Under the pieces are notes generated by a model. The model was not told the origin of the DNA, made no database searches, and saw only the letters and a program-made list of their open reading frames with translations. A DNA stretch of 64,000 nt from CAVVGZ01 sp963747965 (GTDB lineage: Bacteria; Chloroflexota; Anaerolineae; Anaerolineales; Anaerolineaceae). Positions 19,566-27,770 of the stretch are shown here, piece after piece. A program made the translations under genes and the position numbers. The DNA is taken from the NCBI GenBank assembly GCA_963747965.1, contig CAVVGZ010000007.1, forward strand, positions 1-64,000, in the 5' to 3' direction. Numbering within the stretch: position 1 is the stretch's first letter; the number at the start of each line of letters is the position of its first letter.

Positions 19566-20699
19566 TTAGAGGCCGAACCAGCGTGCCTTGCGGCTGGAGC
19601 CGAATTGCTGCTTGTCTTTAATCAGGGCAGGCGAGGGTTCAGCAAAGCTCCCCGTGGGGGATGGTCCCGAAAGGAAGTCCACGTCTATCCTCCCAACGCT
19701 CCCGCCGCCAAATTCAACGTAGCAGGAACCCCTCCCGTCATAAGGCGCAGGCTGTTCACCGCCCTTCATTTCGGCGATCAATTCTGCGGCCACCACCCGC
19801 GCCGCCCCTTCGGCGAACACACCCGCCTTGGGAGTCCCTACGCTGGTAACATCCCCGATGGCGTAAACGCCGGGGAAGCTCGTCTTTAGATTTTTGGGAT
19901 CAACCGGAATCCAGCCGTTCACCGCCATGCCGCTGGCTTCGACCACATCGGGGACGCGGTGCCTGGGGATGCCCAGGAACAGCTCATAGGGCAGCTCACT
20001 TCCGTCATCCAGGATGGCCGCCTGCCGCCCCGGTTCGAGCGCTTTTACCAGGCGGTTGGGCACGAAGGTAATTCCACGCTCGGCGAAGGCCGCCAGCAGT
20101 GCCCGGGATGTATCCGGTGACGGCGGTATCGGGATGCCAAACGGCATCACCAGGCTGATTTCGCAGTCCCGGCGTATGCCGCGTTCGGTCAGGTAATCGT
20201 GCAGCAGCAGGGCGGTTTCGCTTGGTGCCGGCGGGCACTTGAATCCCTTCGCCGTCACGCCCACAATAGCGCGCCCTTTCGAGAAGGCGGGAAGCACCTC
20301 CCGCAAACGCTCGGCGCCGGCCATGGAGTAAAACTCGTTGCCGCCCTGGCTGAGCCCCGGGGTGGCATCCAGGTCATAATCGGCCCCCAGGGCAATCACC
20401 AGGATATCGGCGTCATACCTCCCGCTGCTGGTGGTCACCCGCCGCGCTGCAGGGTCGATGGCGGTGATGGTTTCCTGGCGGAAGTGCACCCCGGGCTTCA
20501 TGATGCTGCGGTAAGGGATGCGCACCGCGTCGGTTGTTTTGCGGCCGAACATCACATCCAGCTTGGAAAAGCCGAAATAAAAGCTATCATTCCGGTCGAT
20601 CAGGGTAATTTCGCTTTGGTCGGAGAGCGACTCGGACAGGATGGTGCTGAGTTCCAGCCCGCCGAAACCGGCACCGAGGATGACGATTTGTTTTTTCAT
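19566..20699 (-). CDS. FAD-dependent pyridine nucleotide-disulfide oxidoreductase, sulfide:quinone-reductase-like
   Basis: Intact 377-residue flavoprotein of the NDH-2/SQR/FCSD group. The FAD-binding motif is VILGAGFGGLELS. A second Rossmann region surrounds IVGVTAKGFKCPPAPSETA, which carries a Cys in the position typical of sulfide:quinone oxidoreductase-like proteins, and the FAD-contacting motif is YAIGDVTSVGTPKAGVFAEG. The C-terminal GRGSCYVEFGGGSVGRID is typical of SQR type proteins lacking a long membrane tail. Role may be sulfide or polysulfide oxidation, or NAD(P)H:quinone reduction; the full set of catalytic cysteines cannot be confirmed by eye. Start 20699 is preceded by AAGGAGAA. 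A terminator hairpin (20790-20826) stands about 100 bp upstream in the same orientation, and AT-rich direct repeats lie further up. Confidence 0.8.
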   Translation of the reverse strand: MKKQIVILGAGFGGLELSTILSESLSDQSEITLIDRNDSFYFGFSKLDVMFGRKTTDAVRIPYRSIMKPGVHFRQETITAIDPAARRVTTSSGRYDADILVIALGADYDLDATPGLSQGGNEFYSMAGAERLREVLPAFSKGRAIVGVTAKGFKCPPAPSETALLLHDYLTERGIRRDCEISLVMPFGIPIPPSPDTSRALLAAFAERGITFVPNRLVKALEPGRQAAILDDGSELPYELFLGIPRHRVPDVVEASGMAVNGWIPVDPKNLKTSFPGVYAIGDVTSVGTPKAGVFAEGAARVVAAELIAEMKGGEQPAPYDGRGSCYVEFGGGSVGRIDVDFLSGPSPTGSFAEPSPALIKDKQQFGSSRKARWFGL

Positions 20700-20789
20700 G
20701 GTTATTCTCCTTTTTTATACGCTCTAATTTTTGGGGTACGATGCCTGAATCCTGTAGGAACAGGAGTATGCATGTGTCATCCAGCCATT

Positions 20790-20826
20790 AAAAAACCCCG
20801 CACCTGAAAGATGCAGGAGGTGCAGG
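20790..20826 (-). terminator. Intrinsic terminator or attenuator upstream of the oxidoreductase
   Basis: Read on the minus strand, CCTGCACCT (20826-20818) pairs with AGGTGCGGG (20805-20797) with one G-U pair, followed by a run of six U. It lies 91 bp before the oxidoreductase start, so it either ends transcription from upstream or acts as an attenuator in the leader. Confidence 0.7.
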
Positions 20827-20864
20827 CGGGTAGGTTGGGGTGGCTGTCATCCATTGGCTCCTGG

Positions 20865-20899
20865 AATTATATATGAGTATTAACATCAATTATATATGA
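20865..20899. promoter_or_regulatory. Direct repeat AATTATATATGA x2, candidate operator
   Basis: The 12-mer AATTATATATGA occurs at 20865-20876 and 20888-20899, spaced 23 bp apart, about two helical turns. It lies about 170-200 bp upstream of the oxidoreductase gene in a gene-free region. A role in regulation is inference only. Confidence 0.35.
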
Positions 20900-21075
20900 A
20901 TAGAGTGAAATAAATTGCATGTTTTGTCAAGGAAATTGGCGTGGTTAAAGGAGGAAAATCATACTGTCTTAAAATTCTTCGGGCTTGCGGTTACAAAGCA
21001 GGCAAATGTGGGATCCCAACCTAAAAAGATCATACCCTCCGGGGTCGAAGGGACTTCCGGTCGTAGAATCCCACC

Positions 21076-21192
21076 CTACCCCTCCACAATCCTGATTTCC
21101 TCATCCGTTAACCCATCCAGTTCATACACCAGTTGATCATTCTCGCGGTTGGTGGCGGTGATCTGGCGGGTTGGTTTTGCCTGGCGCTGGAA
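21076..21192 (-). pseudogene. R-M gene 3' tail remnant 1
   Basis: About 38 codons reading QRQAKPTRQITATNREND, then QLVYELDGLTDEEIRIVEG and a stop. This matches the C-terminus of Eco57I/type IIG restriction-methyltransferases, as seen at the end of the gene at 27771-30746. It directly follows the stop codon of the pRiA4b-type gene and has no upstream body. Confidence 0.75.
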
Positions 21193-22573
21193 TTATCCTC
21201 GAACCGCTTCAAGCATAGCATACCCAAAACCCGCCAGGGTGAATTTCCTTAATACTTTCTTACCGGGAAAATGGTCGTTCACTTTCTCACGAGTCGTTGA
21301 AAGAATACCAAAATCTTCCAGCGGGTTGATCAATATAAACTGGATGACTTCCCGGAAATCATTCAAGATCTCATCGGAATCCGAATCCAGATACATCCAT
21401 CCCATTGCCTTGATCAGCTGATCGGCAAATGGCTCGAAGATTTGGGGCTGGTCAACCGGCAGGTTACTTAGAAAGAAAATAGCTGCCTGGGTAAAATCTC
21501 CCGGCAGGTCATCGACCAAAAAATTATATGGATAGGCAATCATCCAGTTTACCCGGTGCCACCAGGTATAAAATAAATTCCAGACCTGGTTAATGGCTGG
21601 AATGGTTAGGAAATTCTCCCCAGAGGGGGTCAATTTCCATCTGCGGCCCTGCCCCCCGCTTATCAGCCCGGTAGCGTGTGCCAGCACGTGAATGAAATAC
21701 AGCGGCCAGATATCATCCTCGGTACGGTATCCGAAGAACATATCATGAATCTTGGTTCCTAATGGCGGGGGATTTACAAAAAGCGGGGTAACCCCTTCAA
21801 TGGCTTTGCGCGGCAGGTTCCCGGTGGAGCTGGTTCCGGTTACTTTATTGGCTTTCAAATAGTTCAAGAAAGTGATCACATCCTGGCGGAGCGGCAGCCT
21901 CTGTGCTGCATCAGCGTTTTCCGGCGTTAGAAGCCTTGCCAGCCGGGTTGGTTCAATCGAATCGATACTTATAATTGTAAATGATGGGCTCTCCGACCAA
22001 TTTGGTTTTGACCGCTGGCGCAGTCGATTGTTAACCCCTTCAAGATCAAATGCATCCGGGTCAAATTCTCCCCCGATCCATTCCAGATAACGAACATGCT
22101 CTTCGTGATGCGGGTCTTTAATCGCTTCCAAAAAATCTGAATAGCCCCACGGCCCGCCCACATCTTCGGGCGGACAGGCCCGTACGCCCTTGATGCACTG
22201 CGGCAGCGCCATCCCTTTTTCAATCGGCAGGATATTTTCCACCACCAGGGTATGGTTCCAGCTGTCGCAAAAGTCGTATTGATACGTGAAGCGGGCTCCC
22301 TGCTTGAAATTAAAATTTTCGCAGTGGAAATTTTGTTTCGTCTTTGATGTCAAGCTCGTCCCACTCATCGTTGGTTGGATCTCCATATGTAAGACCGCGG
22401 ATGGTAAACTCGTGCAGGTGATAGTCCATCCATCCAAATACATCCTGGATTACCTGATGCAGATCGAGCAGGGTGGTATTATCTGCTACCAGGATGCGCC
22501 GCCATACCGGCGGGCTGATCGCATTGAGCGTCACTTTGATTTGGTAAACCATGGTGGGTTCTGATTTTCCCAT
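21193..22573 (-). CDS. Plasmid pRiA4b ORF-3-like protein with extended C-terminus, one frameshift
   Basis: The N-terminal part matches the pRiA4b ORF-3 family: YQIKVTLNAISPPVWRRILV, LHQVIQDVFGWMDYHLHEF, FTYQYDFCDSWNHTLVVENI, ACPPEDVGGPWGYSDFLEAI and EWIGGEFDPDAFDL. About 230 further residues form an alpha-helical domain without a family I can name (HVLAHATGLISGGQGRRWKL, WWHRVNWMIAYPYNF). The frame breaks near 22313; one extra T in AAATTTTAATTTC separates PLRKF from NFKQGARF. Corrected length is about 459 residues. Function of the family is unknown; it is frequent on mobile or accessory DNA. An R-M gene remnant is fused just behind its stop. Confidence 0.8.
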
Positions 22574-23368
22574 TTTCGGTATCCTTCATTTTTTTTGCCA
22601 GTTCGCAGGATGGAGTTCTTCGACGTGAAGCCGAATATCCCGCATTATTTTGGCAGGATGTTGGCAGGGCTAGTTCCTTTGGGGACCACATCATTTTTAG
22701 CCAGTTGATCCTTGCATTCCCTGGTTATATTTTATCTCAGGAGGCGTTCGTTTTGGTCTGCATGTAAACCATCTGGCATATAGAACGCACCAAAGAAGTT
22801 TGCCAGTTACTCATTGCATTTTCCGCCTGGTATTTTTCAGTTTTTTTATGTCATCCCTGGCGCAGCCGCCCCATTTGGGACGAGACGTTTATGGCCAGCA
22901 TAATGAAAATAATCGAAAAAAGTTGAAGGATCCCATCAATATCCAGCAATCAATTTATCCACGTGCAAGACTCTTCCCTCCGTTCTCACTACCCTGCCAC
23001 CCTGCAAGGTTCAGTCAAGGCCTTTGGAGAACAGTCAGGACCTTCGGAAAACATATCGGGACTCCCAAGGTCGCAGCACTCTACCCTTCTACAATTTTAA
23101 TCAACTACTTCTTTAGTCTATATAGATCATACACCCGCTAATCAATCTCATAGTCGGTGGCGGTGATCCAGGAAGTTAGCAATTCCCTATCATCTACAAG
23201 CAGTAGTAATTGTGCAACTTTCTTTAAGATAAAAATACAGAATAATCGAGAATAATATACAGGGAGGTTCTGGCATAAATATTGTATTTTATTAATTTTT
23301 TCAATTATTTTTTCACAGGGTGAAACTTAGTAAATACTGCCATGTTATAATTCTTATCGTGAGCCATC
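22574..23368. other. Gene-free stretch
   Basis: Nearly 800 bp without a supported coding region. It contains R-M tail remnant 2 (23081-23175) and AT-rich sequence just before the MntA-like gene. A 113-codon open frame inside it (22800-23141, plus) shows no recognisable protein pattern. Confidence 0.6.
23081..23175 (-). pseudogene. R-M gene 3' tail remnant 2 (decayed)
   Basis: Reads WITATDYEID, stop, RVYDLYRLKK, stop, LIKIVEG, stop. It aligns codon for codon with ITATNRENDQLVYELDGLTD of remnant 1 but carries two internal stops, so it is clearly decayed. Confidence 0.7.
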
Positions 23369-23684
23369 ATGAACAAAAAACGTTTCACCATCCCCCGTAA
23401 AAAAGTAGCCGATTTTTGCAAACGCTGGAATGTTGCTGAGTTTTCCATCTTCGGTTCAGCGTTACGTGTCGATTTCAGGCCTGATAGTGATGTGGACGTG
23501 CTTATTTCTTTTGCGCCCGGAACCAATGGTAACCCTCTTTGATATGGTTCATATGCAGGATGAACTAAAACAGATTTTTAATCGCGATGTGGATTTGATC
23601 AGCAAAAGGGGCCTGGAAACCAGCCGAAATTATCTCAGGCGAAAAGCCATCCTCGAATCAGCACGGGTGATCCATGTCGCGTGA
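23369..23684 (+). CDS. MntA-like nucleotidyltransferase antitoxin, one frameshift
   Basis: Minimal nucleotidyltransferase of the MNT family, the antitoxin partner of HEPN toxins; MntA proteins neutralise HepT by transferring AMP to a Tyr. It shows the signature FSIFGSALRVDFRPDSDVDV, where GSxxR and DxD are the catalytic motif, preceded by IPRKKVADFCKRWNV. The frame breaks near 23520, after FAPGT, and resumes as VTLFDMVHMQDELKQIFNRD and LETSRNYLRRKAILESARVI. Corrected, it is about 105 residues, as expected. It overlaps the HEPN gene by 11 bp, the usual order (antitoxin first) for this family. Functional state depends on whether the break is real. Confidence 0.82.
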
Positions 23685-24009
23685 CAATACTTACCTTGTT
23701 GATATTTTGGAATCAGCGCGTATCGCTCTGGGCTATTTGGATGGTAAATCCTGGGATGAGTTTTATGAAGATATTCAGTGTCAGGACGCGGTTGTTCGCC
23801 GAATTGAGATTATTGGCGAAGCTGCGCGGCGAGTTTCCACAGAGACGCGCAGCCAATATCCGGAAATCGAATGGCGCGAAATGACTGGTATGAGAAACCT
23901 GGTCATTCACGAATAGGATAGTGTGGATATTGGGCAGGTTTGGGATACTGTGCGAAATAAACTTCCTGCTCTGATTGAAAAATTGATAAACATTGTTCCT
24001 CCTGAATAA
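23674..24009 (+). pseudogene. HepT-like HEPN toxin with amber codon at the regulatory Tyr
   Basis: HEPN-domain RNase toxin of the HepT type. Residues include YLVDILESARIALGYLDG, FYEDIQCQDAVVRRIEIIGE, AARRVSTETRSQYPEIEWRE and MRNLVIHE, giving the RxxxxH catalytic motif. The next codon is TAG (23914-23916), where the family has Tyr (HxY). After it the frame continues normally (DSVDIGQVWDTVRNKLPALI to LINIVPPE) to TAA at 24007-24009. With the Tyr restored the protein would be 111 residues, the normal size. The stop truncates the C-terminal helix. Either a real inactivating mutation or a base error; the position is striking because this Tyr is the residue modified by MntA in characterised pairs. 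Confidence 0.8.
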
Positions 24010-24544
24010 ATTTTGGGAGGAACTTTTTGTTTATTTGATAAGGAATCGCCTCATTTAAACCAGTGTGCAAGACATTGTGAAGCTTGGATAGTCAGGCCTG
24101 ATCCGAAGTATCAACAAAATAGAATAAATCGATTCCACCAACCTGAATATCAACGAGAGCCGATCGTTTACAGAATCCAGATACACAATCCGGAGCAAAC
24201 AGCTCACTGATTCCGGACCAAGATTGGCAACCACATCTCGGGGGAAGAAGAAGCGCTGGTTCACCCAAAAATATAGCATGCTATTAAATTGGGACAAGGA
24301 GGAAACATGGCCAGGATGAAACTCCGTAAGGCCATGGAGTTCATATACCAGCTGATCAATCTCGCGGTTGGTGGCGGCGGACTGGTGAGGGTGGTTTGCC
24401 TGATAGCTGGAAGACATCCTCCGCCAGACGAATCAATTCCAATGGCGATATGGGGATTGATATATACTAAATATCAGGCTGTAAGAGCCATACTATCTAA
24501 CTGTATAAGTCAAACGGCAGGGAATTTATAAAAAGGTGGCAGGA
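24010..24544. other. Gene-free stretch
   Basis: About 530 bp between the toxin-antitoxin remnant and the FtsZ paralogue. It contains R-M tail remnant 3 (24317-24417) and a GC-poor leader before the FtsZ-like gene. Nothing else is supported. Confidence 0.6.
24317..24417 (-). pseudogene. R-M gene 3' tail remnant 3
   Basis: Reads YQANHPHQSAATNREID then QLVYELHGLTE and then loses similarity, so the last ten codons and the stop are gone. The upstream residues (QANHPHQ) correspond to QAKPTRQ in remnant 1 and QAKP-HQ in remnant 4, so these three share a source longer than the conserved core. Confidence 0.7.
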
Positions 24545-25565
24545 ATGTCCCGTATCGACCAGACAAACCGCATGGAATCAATACCCCAACCCGAATTAAA
24601 TAGCTTAATCAAGGTGATTGGGGTAGGTGGAGCCGTTTGCAATGCAATCAACCACATGATAGAAGAGGGGCTAAAAGGTGTTGAGTTTATTGCGGTGCAC
24701 ACCGACCCACAGGTCCTCTTACAATCAAAAGCCTCCAAACGTGTTTTGATTGGTGAAACCGTACAACGCGGCTTAGATGGGGGCGGAGACCCCCATAAGG
24801 CGCAAAAAGCAGCCGAGGATTCGGCCGATGAGCTGAGCAAGATCGTTAGCGATGCTGATTTGACCTTCATTGTTGCTGCAATGGGAGGTGGCGCTGGTAC
24901 AGGGGCTGCACCAGTAGTGGCGCGTATTGCCAAACAGGCCGGCGCGCTAACCATTGGCCTCGTCACCCGGCCATTCACATTTGAAGGCAAACGCCGAATG
25001 CAGAAAGCATTAGATGGCATAAATATGCTTCAGAAACATGTAGACACGCTGATTGTCTTATAGCAATGACCGATTGCTGGAGACTGATAGACAGGCCACC
25101 GTGGCTGAAGCCTTCAGAATTATCGACGATATCTTGCTCCAGGGAATCAAAGGTATTTCCGAACTCATCACCGTCCCGGGCCTAATTTGCCTTAACCTTG
25201 ATGATGTACGCACCATTATGAGTGGAGGTAAGTTGGCGACCTTGACATTCGGTAAAGCCTCCGGAGAAGAACGTGCACGTATTGCAACCGGGAAGGCGAT
25301 ATCATCCTGCCCGATAGATTTCCCCATGGGTGGTGCTGGCAGCATCCTCGTTAATATCACCAGTGGCCAGGATTTAGCTCTTATTGAAGTCAGCCAGGCA
25401 ATCGAAATCATCCGCAAGTCTGCCGGTCCTGATGTGAATATACGCTTTGGAGCTATCATCGATCCTGATCTGGATGATGAGTTCCGTGTAACGGCCATTG
25501 CCAACGGCTATGAAAGCATGGGTGGTCAGGAGATGTTCCCAGGGTTCCTTGACCTGGATATCTAG
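24545..25565 (+). CDS. Divergent FtsZ-type tubulin-superfamily GTPase, one frameshift
   Basis: FtsZ-like protein of about 339 residues. Matching features are LIKVIGVGGAVCNAINHMIE, GVEFIAVHTDPQVLLQSKAS, the tubulin loop MGGGAGTGAAPVVARIAKQA, GALTIGLVTRPFTFEGKRR, SNDRLLETD and GISELITVPGLICLNLDDVR. The frame breaks near 25059 where one extra T separates VDTLIV from YSNDRLL. Differences from canonical FtsZ: GGAVCN instead of GGAGCN, GGGAGTGAA instead of GGGTGTGAA, and a T7 loop reading CLNLDD where FtsZ has NLDFAD. There is no C-terminal linker or FtsA/ZipA-binding peptide. It stands alone in accessory DNA, away from any division cluster, so it is probably a paralogue. ATG 24545 has AAGGTGG upstream; a GTG nine bases earlier is less likely. 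Confidence 0.82.
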
Positions 25566-25637
25566 ATGACTCCGCAGGGAGCGGGTGGGACGTCCGGGTT
25601 TGCATGACAATTGAAGAAAATCGAATCAGCAGCGTAG

Positions 25638-25699
25638 GTTGGGTTGAGGATGTTAAAATTTCCATCTCATTTTCCGTCCCCGTCCATCCTCAACCCAAC
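25638..25699. repeat. Inverted repeat with 15-bp perfect arms
   Basis: GTTGGGTTGAGGATG (25638-25652) is exactly complementary to CATCCTCAACCCAAC (25685-25699). It follows the FtsZ-like gene by about 70 bp and belongs to the same general type as the GGTGGGTTGAATGC palindromes at 17.3-17.7 kb. Confidence 0.8.
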
Positions 25700-25959
25700 G
25701 TGATCAAGCACGACGTTTGGCTACTATCTGGATAGATTGCCCTATCTACATTCTTTTCTTATTTGTTTGCCCGCGCATTCACATTCGAAGGTTGTTTCAG
25801 CTTCAAGGAGGTCCCTATTATTTGCAAGGGCACCCTCCTGCATGATCCCTATTCCCAATTTTATACCACTCTGTCGTGTACCTCAACCGTGTCCAATAGC
25901 TTAAACAGGTCCGGAATTCTACAGTTTTGTTGTTCTCTTCTATCAAACTATACAACCCA

Positions 25960-26025
25960 TACACCAGTTGGTCTATCTCACAGTCGGTGGCGGCGGTTTG
26001 GTGTTATGGCTTTGCCTGTCACTCC
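25960..26025 (-). pseudogene. R-M gene 3' tail remnant 4
   Basis: Reads QAKP, stop, HQTAATDCEIDQLVYGLYSL and then diverges. Same frame and spacing as remnants 1 and 3, but shorter. Confidence 0.6.
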
Positions 26026-26343
26026 CCTGGATTCCACAATTCGGACAAACTCTCAGGTCGTTGACAATTTCTTATTGATATTCTTGCTCATTACCTCTAA
26101 TTATATGTACAATGGCTTGCCTACTAACAGGCTGGATCTGGTCCATGCCTTGCCTGCTAACTACAACATGAACCGGATGGATTACTTTCACAATCGTAAT
26201 GGATTATTTAAATACAAAAAGCCGGACTATTTGGTACAGCATCTTGTATACTTGTATTTAATCAACCAATTATTCCGGGCAGATTTATCTATTCACAACC
26301 ATCTATTTCAGCCCGGGACAATATCGTGAGTTTCTACCGCAAA

Positions 26344-26456
26344 ATATGTTCAGAGCCGGAGAAAACCATCTTTGAAACCCTCCAAACAGGGCACTAAAAA
26401 ATATGTTCGGGGTCGTAGAGAACCATCTTCGACACTCCACAATCTGGGCACTAATG
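26344..26456. repeat. 57-bp direct tandem repeat, two diverged copies
   Basis: ATATGTTC-(A/G)G... at 26344 recurs at 26401, with shared AACCATCTT, CTCCA and GGGCACTAA blocks at the same spacing. The copies differ at about a third of positions. Confidence 0.7.
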
Positions 26457-26489
26457 TGATAGACATATTACTGACAATTCTCGTAACCC

Positions 26490-27287
26490 TTGATTGATGT
26501 TTATTACAAAAAACCATTTTTGATTTACATCCTGGTGGCAATCCCTGTAATCTTCCTGGATATTTATGGCTTTATTTACGGTGACCCAAGATGTTGTGGT
26601 AGGGAATTTTTGCAATTTTGCTATGTTTATGTCTCTCTCTTTATTGCATTATGCAGGTAGGTACTTTTATCAGGCTTCGCGAATTACCCGATTGTTTGGT
26701 ATTTTTTATACTGGTTTCGTGCATATTGGCCTCATTCATTGGAGCATACGCCTTGTTGAGTCCTGCTTACCGGAAGTCTGTTGTGGAAATGAAACAGGCA
26801 CAGGAAAATCGGGCGACTGAGATAATAGCAGATGAGGAACGCATTAAGCAAATCATCAAAGGAATCGATTTACCTGAAGATTTTCCAGATGATTACCGCA
26901 CTGGAATGATGATGATTGCCTATCGTGATGAAACCGGTAACGGTGTTGAATTGGCTAATCCGGAGTTTGTGGTTCGATGATCCTGTAGAACAGATTGCCA
27001 CAAATCATCTTGGCGATGCTGAATCGATCGTTTGGATTGAGAAATCCTCCAGGGTAGTAGGTATTTATAAAAGGAAAGTTCTTGGCCCAATTACGGCGAA
27101 TAATACTGGCGATGCCTTACAAATAACCTGGGAAGTCTGGCTGATCGACATTAAAGAAAATGCTGTTACGGCTCATGAAGTTTTCATTGGACCAGACCCA
27201 CCAAAAGAAATTGAACAATCCGGAGACTTTGGCATCTCACCGCTGGATGAAGTAGCCGATTGGTTAGTGGGTCTGCAAGTACATTAA
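26490..27287 (+). CDS. Uncharacterised membrane protein, frameshifted
   Basis: I do not recognise a family. The first segment (reading from a possible TTG at 26490) gives a hydrophobic helix, FLIYILVAIPVIFLDIYGFI. After a break near 26650 a second helix follows (LVFFILVSCILASFIGAYAL) and then a polar region, KSVVEMKQAQENRATEII, EERIKQIIKGIDLPEDFPDD. A further break near 26975 leads to SIVWIEKSSRVVGIYKRKVL, ITWEVWLIDIKENAVTAHEV and FGISPLDEVADWLVGLQ. This suggests a protein of about 265 residues with two N-terminal membrane helices and a soluble C-terminal domain. No ribosome binding site supports the TTG. It is flanked by R-M tail remnants. Confidence 0.45.
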
Positions 27288-27770
27288 AGGGCGGGATAGG
27301 TCAACCAACCCGGATGCGCTAATTTACAAAAGCCTCCCCTTTCATAATAAATCCAATTTCCTCCAAGGGTGGGGAAAGACCTTCATTAACAAATTCGTTC
27401 TGATAACATTTCAGGTTGAGTTACCAAATATGTGGGAACTGTAAGAATAACAGAATAATCACGATAAACTCGTTCTAAAGAAATTTCCCCGAACGATGAA
27501 TCAAGGAATAAAGATATCCTTAATGATTGTTATCTTGATTACGACAATTTTCTCCTTGAACGTACCCTCACCCCCACAATCCTGTTCTTCCCATCCGTTA
27601 AGCCGTATAGCTGCACCAGTTTGTCAATATCACGGTAGGTAACAGCGATCTGGCGGGCGAGCTGCTCCTGCTCATCCTTGATAGCGTGAGTCCATGCGGA
27701 TGGGTCTGTGACCCATCAACCGGGCTGCAGGATGAAGGGTTCCCCAAAACGACGTAGAACAGAATCCACC
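27288..27770. other. Gene-free stretch
   Basis: About 480 bp; holds R-M tail remnant 5 (27566-27675), just downstream of the 3' end of the full R-M gene. Nothing else is recognised. Confidence 0.6.
27566..27675 (-). pseudogene. R-M gene 3' tail remnant 5
   Basis: Reads DEQEQLARQIAVTYRDID, then KLVQLYGLTDGKNRIVG. It parallels EQEELSRQIAATDREID / QLVYELYGLTEEEIEIVEG at the end of the full R-M gene, only about 200 bp away, and is in the same orientation. Confidence 0.7.

Larger units (their letters stand above)
25566..26489. other. Gene-free stretch with several repeats
   Basis: Over 900 bp with no supported gene. Contains an inverted repeat (25638-25699), R-M tail remnant 4 (25960-26025) and a 57-bp tandem repeat (26344-26456). 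A 188-codon open frame at 25763-26329 has no coding signature. Confidence 0.6.

Noticed and set aside
25763..26329. 188-codon open frame on the plus strand
   Set aside because: The translation is low-information, overlaps an R-M tail remnant on the other strand and lacks a ribosome binding site.
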